Source: JACPDH01 sp041671505
GTDB lineage: Bacteria > Acidobacteriota > Thermoanaerobaculia > Gp7-AA8
DNA: 64,000 nt
Direction of reading: 5' to 3'
NCBI GenBank assembly: GCA_041671505.1
Contig: JBAZBK010000015.1
Location: 100,665 to 164,664 of the forward strand
Shown: piece by piece, positions 26,800-33,896 of the stretch
How the letters are laid out: every line of letters begins with the position of its first letter
How positions within the stretch are numbered: position 1 is the stretch's first letter
The notes under the pieces: model-generated
What the model was told of the DNA's origin: nothing
The model's database searches: none
The model's input: only the letters and a program-made list of their open reading frames with translations
Position numbers and translations under genes: made by a program

Positions 26800-28539
26800 T
26801 TACGCGCCCAGCAGCGCCGCGAGATGCGCCTTCTGCTCGTCGGTCGGCTCCGGAAGCACTTCGAGCCTCCACTGCAGATCGGGCTTTTCGCCGAAGGCGA
26901 GGTCGAGGCGCTTGATCTCGCCGCGCCGCGCGATGAGGAACGCGGCCTTACTGCCCGGGCGATAGCAGGAGAGCCGCTCTTCCCACGTCGCCGGAGTCAC
27001 GCGGATGTCGTCGACGGCGACGATCTCGTCCTCGGCGTTGAGCCCGAAGTCGTACGCGGGAGTCGCGCGACGAACCTCGTCGACGACGAGTCGCCCACCC
27101 TTGTCGCTCGTGATCGCGCCGAGCCACCCTTTCGGCTCGTCGTCCTTCTTCGCGTCGCCGTTCTTCGCCTTGAAGCGCAGGCCGTACCACCCGAGCGCGC
27201 CGCCGTAGTCGAGCTCGTCGGTCGAGTCGACCGCCAGCGCGAAGAACTGCGAGAGATCGCGTCCCGCAACCTCGGACGCGAGCGCACGGAACTCTTCGGT
27301 CTCGAAGCCGCGCTCGCCGGAGTACTTCGTCCACGCCGCGAGCATCACGTCGTCGAGGCTCTTCGCGCCGTTCGTCGCGGTCCGGATCGTCGCGTCGAGC
27401 AGGAACGCGATCACCGTCCCCTTCACGTAGTAGCTGATCGCGACGTTAGGCGTGTTCTCGTCGCGGCGATAGAGCGAGATCCACGCGCTGTATGACGCCG
27501 CGCTCGCCGACTGGACGAGCCGCCCGGGCGTCGTCTGCAGCGTCTCGATCAGCTCGCCGAGGCGGTCGAGGTACTCGTCGCGCGTGATCAGGGCGGAGCG
27601 GGAGAGCAGGATGTCCTCGTAATAGTTCGTGCAGCCCTCCGCGACCCAGAGGTCACGGGTGTAGACCTCGTTCTCGTAGTCGAAGGGGCCGAGCGCCGCG
27701 GGACGGAGCCGCTTTACGTTCCAGGTGTGGAAGAACTCATGGCTCACCAGCGAGAGCCAGTCGACGTATTCCTTCCGCTTCCGCATCTTGAAGCGCCCAG
27801 TCATCAGGAGGCAGGAGCTGCGATGCTCGAGCCCGCCGCGCGCGTCGGTGATCATGTTGAAGAAGACGTAGCGCTTGTACGGTACGCAGCCCCACATCGT
27901 CTGCGCCGCAGCGACGATCGCCTCTGTGTCCTTCGCCGCCTTCGCGCCGTCCCAGAGACCCGCCTCACCTTCGTTGACGAGGAGATGCGCCGCGCCGCCC
28001 GTCTCGAACTCGTAGACCGCCGCATTGCCGCAGTAGAGAGGGGAGTCGACGAGCTCGTCGTACGACGAGGCGAGGAACGTGTTCGGCACACCGGCGCTCT
28101 CGAGCGGGCTGACGACGCGCGCCCACGAGGGATGCGCCTTCACCATGATTTCGAATGTTGCACCGCTGCGATCCACCGGAACGAGGAACGTCGGCGCGCC
28201 GTTGAGCATCGCGAACTCGGCGCTCACCCAGTTCCCCTGCGTCGCCATCGTTCGCGCGTAGACGCGGTAGCGAAGCGTGAACGCCGGCGCGCCGTTCGTC
28301 GCGATGCTCCAGCGGTTCTTGCGCGTCTTGTCGACGGCGAGCGCGGCGCCGTCAGCACCGGCCGCAGTCACCGCTTCGACTCCCTTCGCGTACTCGCGGA
28401 CGAGATACGAGCCGGGCGTCCAGACGGCCATCGCCATCACGACCTCCGCGGCGCCTCCGGTCGGGATCGTCGCTTCGATTTCGATGTAGTGGGTGTGCGG
28501 ATGCGGGAACGAGAGGGTGTAGCGGAGAGTGTTCGACAT
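26800..28539 (-). CDS. M61-family aminopeptidase with C-terminal PDZ domain
   Basis: 579 residues, cytosolic or weakly exported (no signal peptide seen). M61 glycyl aminopeptidase type: N-terminal beta domain, catalytic domain with zinc motif LVSHEFFHTWNVKRLRP (HEFFH) and, further on, WVAEGCTNYYEDILL supplying the third ligand Glu. The C-terminal PDZ is at about 490-575 (LGAITSDKGGRLVVDEVRRATPA). Family members cleave Gly or Ala N-termini. The start at 28539 was taken because the protein begins like its relatives (MSNTLRYTLSFPHPHTHY); upstream codons encode heptad-repeat DNA. Confidence 0.92.
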   Translation of the reverse strand: MSNTLRYTLSFPHPHTHYIEIEATIPTGGAAEVVMAMAVWTPGSYLVREYAKGVEAVTAAGADGAALAVDKTRKNRWSIATNGAPAFTLRYRVYARTMATQGNWVSAEFAMLNGAPTFLVPVDRSGATFEIMVKAHPSWARVVSPLESAGVPNTFLASSYDELVDSPLYCGNAAVYEFETGGAAHLLVNEGEAGLWDGAKAAKDTEAIVAAAQTMWGCVPYKRYVFFNMITDARGGLEHRSSCLLMTGRFKMRKRKEYVDWLSLVSHEFFHTWNVKRLRPAALGPFDYENEVYTRDLWVAEGCTNYYEDILLSRSALITRDEYLDRLGELIETLQTTPGRLVQSASAASYSAWISLYRRDENTPNVAISYYVKGTVIAFLLDATIRTATNGAKSLDDVMLAAWTKYSGERGFETEEFRALASEVAGRDLSQFFALAVDSTDELDYGGALGWYGLRFKAKNGDAKKDDEPKGWLGAITSDKGGRLVVDEVRRATPAYDFGLNAEDEIVAVDDIRVTPATWEERLSCYRPGSKAAFLIARRGEIKRLDLAFGEKPDLQWRLEVLPEPTDEQKAHLAALLGA

Positions 28540-28557
28540 GGCGGGCGAATGATAGCG

Positions 28558-28592
28558 AACAGCAGGCGAGAGGCGATAGGCGAGAGGCGATG
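28558..28592 (+). repeat. Heptad array (GGCGANA)n
   Basis: GGCGAGA, GGCGATA, GGCGAGA, GGCGATG just upstream of the M61 gene start. Confidence 0.8.
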
Positions 28593-28600
28593 AGCGGTCA

Positions 28601-28635
28601 TGTTGAGTGCGCAAGCGTAGCTTGCGCACTCAACA
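28601..28635. repeat. Perfect hairpin, family D copy 1
   Basis: TGTTGAGTGCGCAAGC / GCTTGCGCACTCAACA around a three-base loop. It lies three bases after the stop of the cyclase-family gene and may act as its transcript end. A longer relative is at 49248. Confidence 0.85.
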
Positions 28636-28638
28636 TCA

Positions 28639-29454
28639 CTACGGCAGCAGCGCGATGGCGCGCAGCGGGCCGCCGGAGCCGCCGGCGATCTTCATCGGCA
28701 GCGCGACGATCCAGGCGCCGCGCTCGGGGAGCACGTCGAGATTCGCGAGGTTCTCGAGCCCGATCACGTTCTCGGCGTTTGCGACCCGATGGACGATGAA
28801 GTCCTTCGACTGCCCGTAGTCGATGCTCGCCGTGTCGACGCCGATCGCTGCGACGTGCCGCTCCTTCACGAGGAGCGTCGCGGCATCTTCGCCGTACGAA
28901 GGAAAGTGGAGCTTCGAAGCGTCGCCCGGCGTGTCGTCGCCGAGGTAGCGGAGCTTGTCGGGCCAGCGGGAGAACCATCCGGTGCGGAGGACGATGATGG
29001 AGCCTGGCTTGATCGTGCCGTTCCGCTTCTCCCAGGCGAGAACGTCGTCGGCTGTAAGGCGGTAGTCGGTGAGGCCCGCCTTGTCGCGAATGTCGATGAC
29101 GACGGCGGGGCCGACGAGGCGATCGACGGGGATCTGGTCGGAGGTCCACTTCCCTTCCGCGAAATGGATCGGCGCGTCGAGGTGCGTGCCGCCGTGCTCC
29201 GGAGTGCAGAACGAGTTCGACGCGTAGAACCAGCCGCCCGGCGTCACCGCGTGGCTCAGCTCCTTCAGCTCGAAGCCCGAAGTGGAGGTGGGCCAGTAGA
29301 TCGTGTCCTTGTCGAACGAGTGGCTGAGGTCGACGACGCGCGCCGTGGTGAGGTCGAAGCCGGGCGCCGGTGCGAGACCGGGATCCTCCGTCGTCGTCAC
29401 CGAGACGCAGCCGGTTGCGAGGAGAAGGGCGAGAGAGACAAGTGCGAGACGCAT
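28639..29454 (-). CDS. Cyclase-family (kynurenine formamidase-like) lipoprotein
   Basis: 271 residues. Lipobox LLATGC (Cys near 16), then the cyclase fold of metal-dependent hydrolases, with the signature HGGTHLDAPIHF near residue 88 that binds the metal pair, and later GVDTASIDYG. KynB-type members hydrolyse N-formylkynurenine or isatin; many Acidobacteria paralogues are exported and of unknown substrate. The export signal makes a kynurenine role less likely. Monocistronic. Confidence 0.88.
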   Translation of the reverse strand: MRLALVSLALLLATGCVSVTTTEDPGLAPAPGFDLTTARVVDLSHSFDKDTIYWPTSTSGFELKELSHAVTPGGWFYASNSFCTPEHGGTHLDAPIHFAEGKWTSDQIPVDRLVGPAVVIDIRDKAGLTDYRLTADDVLAWEKRNGTIKPGSIIVLRTGWFSRWPDKLRYLGDDTPGDASKLHFPSYGEDAATLLVKERHVAAIGVDTASIDYGQSKDFIVHRVANAENVIGLENLANLDVLPERGAWIVALPMKIAGGSGGPLRAIALLP

Positions 29455-29591
29455 CGTTCGAATCCTCCGGAAAGCGAATGCGAACGCTAGCGCAAAAGGG
29501 GGCGGCGGACAACCGGGAGAGAGGCAGGATTGTGAGGAATGAAGCTGAAATCAGCCGCGAGGCTCGCGCCATTGTCCACGAGCGATCGGAG

Positions 29592-29748
29592 TGTCATCCC
29601 GACGATCCCGCGAAGCGGGTGAGGAGGGATCTCGCAGGCTGGTACAGATGAGGTTCTATGCACCGGTGCTCGCTCGTGGCGCGTGAGTACCAGCCTGCGA
29701 GGTCCCTCCTCCTTCCCCCGCTTCGCGGGGTCAGTCGTCGGGACGACA
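29592..29748. repeat. Dispersed 150-bp palindrome, family A copy 2
   Basis: Outer arms TGTCATCCCGACGATCCCGC and GTCGTCGGGACGACA. Inner arms GATCTCGCAGGCTGGTAC and GTACCAGCCTGCGAGGTC around an asymmetric centre that contains GATGAGGTTCTATGCACCGG. Confidence 0.9.
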
Positions 29749-29838
29749 ACTCACTCGGGCGTTGCGAGTCGGATAGTCTCGAGCAAGCACAGAGAGGAAT
29801 CGGTCCAGCCACCAGGCTTTTGCACTCCACCTGCCTGC

Positions 29839-29868
29839 TTTGACCTATGACCTATGACCTTTGACCTG
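29839..29868 (+). repeat. Heptad array (TGACCTA)n
   Basis: TTTGACC, TATGACC, TATGACC, TTTGACC running into the stop codon of the Fe-S protein gene. Confidence 0.85.
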
Positions 29869-31149
29869 CTACTCCGGCTTCATCCCATAGGCATCGCGCA
29901 GGACCTCGATCGGGTGCACCGGCGCGCGGCCGGTCTCTTCGATCACGTTCAGCCCCGCCATCATGCAGTCGGAGACGAAGCGGTCGGCTTCGGAGCTCTT
30001 CATCTGGCGGCAGAGCTTCTGGGAGCACTTGCGCGAGTGGTCGTAGTACTCGGCCTTCATGCCCCAGGTGCCGTCGAATGCGGAGCACTCTTCGATCGCT
30101 TCGACCGTCGTGCCCGGCGCGCCGGCGAGGATCTTCGTGAACGGCTGGCCGATGTTCTGCGCGCGGAGGTGGCAGGGGATGTGGTACGCGAGCTTGCCCT
30201 GCGGCGTGTCGAACTGCGTATCGAGCTTCCCTTCGTTCTTCAGCTTCACGAGATACTCGCCGATGTCGAAGGTGTTCTTCGCGACGAGCTGCGCGTCCTC
30301 GGTGTGCAGGAGCTCCGGCCAGTCCTGTTTCATGACGTAGGCGCAGGTTGGGGCGCAGACGACGACCGGGATGCCGCGCTTCGCGAGAGGCGCGAGAGCC
30401 GCGACGTTCTTCTTCGCGTTCGCGATCGCCTTTTCGACGTCGCCGCCGTCCATCGCCGGCATGCCGCAGCAGACCTGCTCGGGACGGATGACCGCCTTGC
30501 CGTTCCGCTCGAGCACCTGGACGGCCGCCTGGCCGACGCTCGGGTAGTTGTAGTTGACGTTGCAGCTCTCGAAGATCGCGACGACGTTCGAGTCGTCGGC
30601 CGTCGCGTGGACCTTCGGATGACGCTTCGCGAACCAGCCCTCGAACGTGAGCTCCGCGAAGGGAGGGAGGACGCGGTCGCGGTGGATGCCGATCGTCTTC
30701 TCCATCAGGATGCGGATCGGCTTCTGGCGGTTCGACCAGTTGACCAGCTTTGCGAACATCCCGGTCGACTGCCGCGCGGTCTTGTCGGGGTCACCGAGGA
30801 TCTTGTCCTGGAACGTCACGCCGTGCTTCTTCGCGCGGATCGCTTTCGCGCGGAGCATGAGCCGCGGGAAGTCGACCATGAACTTGTGAGGCGGCGTGTA
30901 GGGGCACTTGACGTAGCAGAGCTTGCACTGGAAGCAGAGATCGACGACCTCGTCCATCTCCGTGTGTGTCAGTGCCTCGACTTCACCCTCACCCTTTTCC
31001 TCGTGACGGTCGATGCTGTCGAAGAGGGAAGGGAAGGAAGGGCAGTAGCTGAAGCACATCCTGCAGGTGTGGCAGACATCGTAGACACGACGCATCTCGT
31101 CGTAGAGGTTCGCCTCGTTCCAATACTTCGCGTCCCGGATGTCGTACAC
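29869..31149 (-). CDS. Fe-S oxidoreductase with two 4Fe-4S and CCG domains (HdrD/GlpC-like)
   Basis: 426 residues, soluble. Two ferredoxin-type motifs, CHTCRMCFSYCPS near 26 and CFQCKLCYVKCPY near 72, followed by two CCG-type domains: EQVCCGMPAMDGGD near 230 and HIPCHLRAQNIGQ near 320, with ECSAFDGTWGMK. This is the 'heterodisulfide reductase-related' protein that regularly travels with DUF3501 and rubrerythrin genes, probably passing electrons to rubrerythrin in peroxide reduction (inference from conserved context). It starts 2 bp after the DUF3501 stop codon, so it is tightly coupled. Confidence 0.92.
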   Translation of the reverse strand: MYDIRDAKYWNEANLYDEMRRVYDVCHTCRMCFSYCPSFPSLFDSIDRHEEKGEGEVEALTHTEMDEVVDLCFQCKLCYVKCPYTPPHKFMVDFPRLMLRAKAIRAKKHGVTFQDKILGDPDKTARQSTGMFAKLVNWSNRQKPIRILMEKTIGIHRDRVLPPFAELTFEGWFAKRHPKVHATADDSNVVAIFESCNVNYNYPSVGQAAVQVLERNGKAVIRPEQVCCGMPAMDGGDVEKAIANAKKNVAALAPLAKRGIPVVVCAPTCAYVMKQDWPELLHTEDAQLVAKNTFDIGEYLVKLKNEGKLDTQFDTPQGKLAYHIPCHLRAQNIGQPFTKILAGAPGTTVEAIEECSAFDGTWGMKAEYYDHSRKCSQKLCRQMKSSEADRFVSDCMMAGLNVIEETGRAPVHPIEVLRDAYGMKPE

Positions 31150-31151
31150 GA

Positions 31152-31760
31152 TCAGGCCTCCAGAGCCGCCATGTCATCGAGATCGGCTGCGAGAGCCTTC
31201 ACCGTCGCCGCCGGGATGAGCGCGGAGTGGAGGTATTTCTGGTGGTCGCTGACCACGGAGACCCTGGCGCCGGCGCGGAGCGCGGCGACCTGCGCTGGAG
31301 TCATCGCGAAGCGTACGAACTGCACCGAGCTGATCCGCTCGACGTCGATCTGTCGCTGGTCGAATGCCGCGGGAGCCGATCCCGCGCCTTCGAACTCGAC
31401 CCGAAGATACTCGTCGAGGCCGAGCAGCTGGACGAGCCTGACGTCGCGCTCCTCTTTCTCCGGGAACTCGATGAGCATCGTGGCCGAGAGCTCGTCGGGA
31501 GCGGGGAGCAGCTCGCTGTAGGTCTCGAGCTCGTGGAGGATCTCGGGCTCCTTCACGATGCGCTCGGCGCGCACCATTTCGAGAATCTGGTAGGTGAGGG
31601 TCTCCCGGTTCTCGAAGGAGAGGATGATGTTAGGCCCGAGGGCGACGCGGCGAAGAAGGCGCGCTGCCATCGCCGAGGAGCGGATCTCGTCGCGCCGGCG
31701 CTCGTAGTCGCCGAGGTCGAGGATGTCGGATCGCGGAATGAGGCGGGCTGTCGTGTGCAT
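31152..31760 (-). CDS. DUF3501 family protein
   Basis: 202 residues, soluble. Typical DUF3501 opening (LIPRSDILDLGDYERRRDEIR), the GPNIILSFENRETLTYQILEM segment and a C-terminal HQKY. Biochemical role unknown; the family is almost always encoded with rubrerythrin and the CCG/4Fe-4S protein, as here. AGGAG lies before the ATG at 31760; the open frame further upstream runs through repeat DNA and is not coding. Confidence 0.9.
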   Translation of the reverse strand: MHTTARLIPRSDILDLGDYERRRDEIRSSAMAARLLRRVALGPNIILSFENRETLTYQILEMVRAERIVKEPEILHELETYSELLPAPDELSATMLIEFPEKEERDVRLVQLLGLDEYLRVEFEGAGSAPAAFDQRQIDVERISSVQFVRFAMTPAQVAALRAGARVSVVSDHQKYLHSALIPAATVKALAADLDDMAALEA

Positions 31761-31770
31761 CGAATCTCCT

Positions 31771-31904
31771 GTGCGAAATTGAAAATTGAAAATTGAAAAC
31801 GATGCCGAGGGCGATCTGGTGCTGGGTGGAGGAGTGAGGCGGCCGCACGCCCGGCGTCGCCGGAATCGACGTCTTTCAATTTTCAATTTTGCATTTTCAA
31901 TTTT
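31771..31904. repeat. Inverted pair of heptad arrays (ATTGAAA / TTTCAAT)
   Basis: Left array at 31771-31799 (ATTGAAA three times), right arrays at 31874-31904 (TTTCAAT units with one GCAT interruption), about 75 bp apart. It sits inside the rubrerythrin-DUF3501 operon gap. Confidence 0.85.
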
Positions 31905-31937
31905 GAACCGCGCGGCGCCCCCGGCGCCGCGCGGTTC
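31905..31937. terminator. 15-bp GC hairpin downstream of rubrerythrin
   Basis: GAACCGCGCGGCGCC, three-base loop, GGCGCCGCGCGGTTC, eight bases after the rubrerythrin stop. No T-run follows on the minus strand, so partial termination or 3'-end protection is as likely as full stop. Confidence 0.6.
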
Positions 31938-31945
31938 ACCGCGAG

Positions 31946-32368
31946 CTACGCGAGCGAATCGAGCCCCTTCTTGAAGCGGCCGGCGTGCGACTTCTCGGCG
32001 CGCGCGAGCGTCTCGAACCAGTCGGCGATCTCGTCGAAGCCTTCCTCGCGGGCGGTCTTCGCCATGCCCGGGTACATGTCGGTGTACTCGTGCGTCTCGC
32101 CGTGGATCGCCGACTTCAGGTTGGTGGCGCTGTCGCCCATCGGCATGCCGGTGGCGGGGTCGCCCGACTTCCTGAGGTAGTCGAGGTGCCCGTGCGCGTG
32201 GCCCGTCTCACCCTCGGCGGTGTCGCGGAAGAGCCCCGCGATGTCAGGCTGCCCTTCGACGTCGGCGAGCTTCGCGAAGTAGAGGTAGCGGCGATTCGCC
32301 TGCGACTCGCCCGCGAATGCGTCCTTGAGAGACTGCTCGGTCTTGCTTCCCTTGAGTTCCTTGGCCAT
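31946..32368 (-). CDS. Rubrerythrin, diiron domain only
   Basis: 140 residues: the ferritin-like diiron domain with ligands in FAGESQANRRY, AEGETGHAHGHLDYL, HGETHEYTDMY and RAEKSHAGRF. The usual C-terminal rubredoxin domain (two CxxC) is absent, as in the sulerythrin/short class. Reduces H2O2 to water using electrons from a redox partner, plausibly the Fe-S protein of this operon. AAGGAG precedes the ATG at 32368. Follows the Fur-family gene by 72 bp. Confidence 0.93.
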   Translation of the reverse strand: MAKELKGSKTEQSLKDAFAGESQANRRYLYFAKLADVEGQPDIAGLFRDTAEGETGHAHGHLDYLRKSGDPATGMPMGDSATNLKSAIHGETHEYTDMYPGMAKTAREEGFDEIADWFETLARAEKSHAGRFKKGLDSLA

Positions 32369-32440
32369 GGTGTCTTTCTCCTTCTGGTTGGTCTTCAACT
32401 CCGTGACTGGAGCCGGTCGTTGATGCTGCGTCGGGATGCT

Positions 32441-32893
32441 TCAGTGAACCTCGGTGTCGCGGCACTTCGCGCAGACGCCGATTACGTTGACGCTTACGGC
32501 GTGGGGGACGAAGCCCCCGAGGCGGCGGCGCGGGGGAAGGGCGTCGAGAGACACGTCGTGGTAGTCGCCAACGCTGCCGCAGGTGGTGCAGATGAGATGG
32601 TGGTGGTTCGCGACGATCGCGTCGAAACGCTTGCGGTCGCCGGTGACCGGGATCTCGCGGACGAGCCCGATCGACTCGAGGGTTTCGAGCGTCTTGTAGA
32701 TCGTCGCGAGTGAAAGCGACGGCATCGAGCGGCTCACGTCGTTGAAGAGCATCTCGGGGCTCGGGTGCTCCGTCGACCCAAGGAGAGCGCGGTAGATGGC
32801 GATTCTCTGGGGCGTGACGTTCATCCCTGCCTCGCGGCAGCGCAGGATCATCGTCTCCACCTGCTCGTTCACGAAATCGGCGGTTCGTTCCAC
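32441..32893 (-). CDS. Fur-family regulator, PerR-like
   Basis: About 150 residues. Winged helix (NVTPQRIAIYRALLGS, SLATIYKTLETLESIGLV), regulatory metal site region ANHHHLICTTCGSVGDYHD, and two CxxC pairs (CTTC, CAKC) for structural zinc. Context with rubrerythrin suggests PerR-type peroxide sensing rather than iron uptake control. An upstream ATG (32905) and TTG (32929) are in frame but lie within the apparent promoter. The GTG at 32893 would give a leaderless mRNA. First gene of the operon. Confidence 0.85.
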   Translation of the reverse strand: MERTADFVNEQVETMILRCREAGMNVTPQRIAIYRALLGSTEHPSPEMLFNDVSRSMPSLSLATIYKTLETLESIGLVREIPVTGDRKRFDAIVANHHHLICTTCGSVGDYHDVSLDALPPRRRLGGFVPHAVSVNVIGVCAKCRDTEVH

Positions 32894-32929
32894 GTGGAGA
32901 ATCATTATCCATTCGGAAATCTTCGTCAA
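32894..32929 (-). promoter_or_regulatory. Promoter of the Fur/rubrerythrin operon with Fur-box-like half site
   Basis: Minus strand: TTGACG (32929-32924), 16-base spacer, TAATGA. The -10 region reads GATAATGATT, matching one half of the classic Fur/PerR box, so autorepression is likely. Confidence 0.55.
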
Positions 32930-32993
32930 GTGTAAATGTGAAGAAAGTTCGCCGCCGGGGAGGCGCGGATTTTCCGATTTACGGCGATGAGGT

Positions 32994-33140
32994 TGTTAGT
33001 CGTTAGTTTTTAGTTGTTAGAAAGGCGAACAGGTGCAATCTTTATCGAAAGAGCCAGGCAGCCGGACGGGCTGTCATCTGGAGATATCCCAGAGGTACAC
33101 GGAAGCAGCCTCCGTCTAACAACTAACAACTAACAACCAA
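32994..33140. repeat. Inverted pair of heptad arrays (TTAGTTG / CAACTAA)
   Basis: Left array 32994-33022 (TTGTTAG, TCGTTAG, TTTTTAG, TTGTTAG), right array 33113-33138 (CTAACAA x3), with 90 bp of unique sequence between. The right arm ends eight bases before the next start codon. Confidence 0.88.
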
Positions 33141-33145
33141 CCCCG

Positions 33146-33814
33146 ATGTCCGACACCGCCACAGCTGCACCCGTCAAGCCGCTCCTGCGAGGATGGTTCC
33201 ATCCGTTCGCGGCGCTGGCGAGTCTCGTGGCCACGGTGATCCTGCTCTTCCGGACCGCCCACGACATGCCGCGTTTCGTTTCGGTGCTGATTTTCGGGCT
33301 GTCGATGGTGCTGTTGTTCGTCGTCAGTTCGGTCTACCACATCGGCAACTGGAGCCCGAAGGTGCGCGCGGTGCTCCGCGCGTTCGACCACTCGAACATC
33401 TACGTGCTCATCGCCGGGACCTACACGCCGATCTGCGTGATCGTGCTCCACGGCTGGATGCGGGTATTCGTCCTGACGCTCGTCTGGTCGGTCGCCATCG
33501 CCGGGATGTCGACCTCCTGGGTCTCGACGAAGCTGCCGAAGTGGGCGACCTCCGGGATCTACATCGCGATGGGGTGGATCGTCGTGATCCCGATGCCGAC
33601 GCTTTTCGACCGGCTTCCCTCCGTTGCGATCGTCACGCTCTTCCTCGGCGGCCTCAGCTACACGATCGGCGGCGCGATCTACGCGATGAAGCGCCCCAAC
33701 CCGTTCCCGCGCGTGTTCGGATATCACGAGATCTTCCATCTCCTCGTCGTTACCGGCGCGGCTTTCTTCGCCTCCGTGATCTGGATCTGGATCGTCCCGC
33801 TGCCTCGCGTCTGA
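33146..33814 (+). CDS. TrhA/hemolysin-III family (PAQR) membrane protein
   Basis: 222 residues with seven membrane helices. PAQR metal-site motifs are intact: SSVYHIGNW near 72 (Ser and His), FDHSNIYVLIAGTYTP near 96, and HEIFHLLVV near 197. TrhA proteins influence membrane lipid composition and energetics. The name hemolysin III is historical and does not imply a toxin. No strong ribosome site is visible before the ATG at 33146, as a heptad array occupies the upstream region. Confidence 0.93.
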   Translation: MSDTATAAPVKPLLRGWFHPFAALASLVATVILLFRTAHDMPRFVSVLIFGLSMVLLFVVSSVYHIGNWSPKVRAVLRAFDHSNIYVLIAGTYTPICVIVLHGWMRVFVLTLVWSVAIAGMSTSWVSTKLPKWATSGIYIAMGWIVVIPMPTLFDRLPSVAIVTLFLGGLSYTIGGAIYAMKRPNPFPRVFGYHEIFHLLVVTGAAFFASVIWIWIVPLPRV

Positions 33815-33896
33815 TCGTCTCGTGCCGCGCGGCGCGGCCTGCCGTCGGTCGAATCGCTCGGTCCCGGTTTCCCGATATACTCAGCAGCCAAACATC

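Noticed and set aside
33146..33814. Hemolysin toxin
   Set aside because: Hemolysin III/TrhA proteins are PAQR-type membrane homeostasis proteins; the name is historical.
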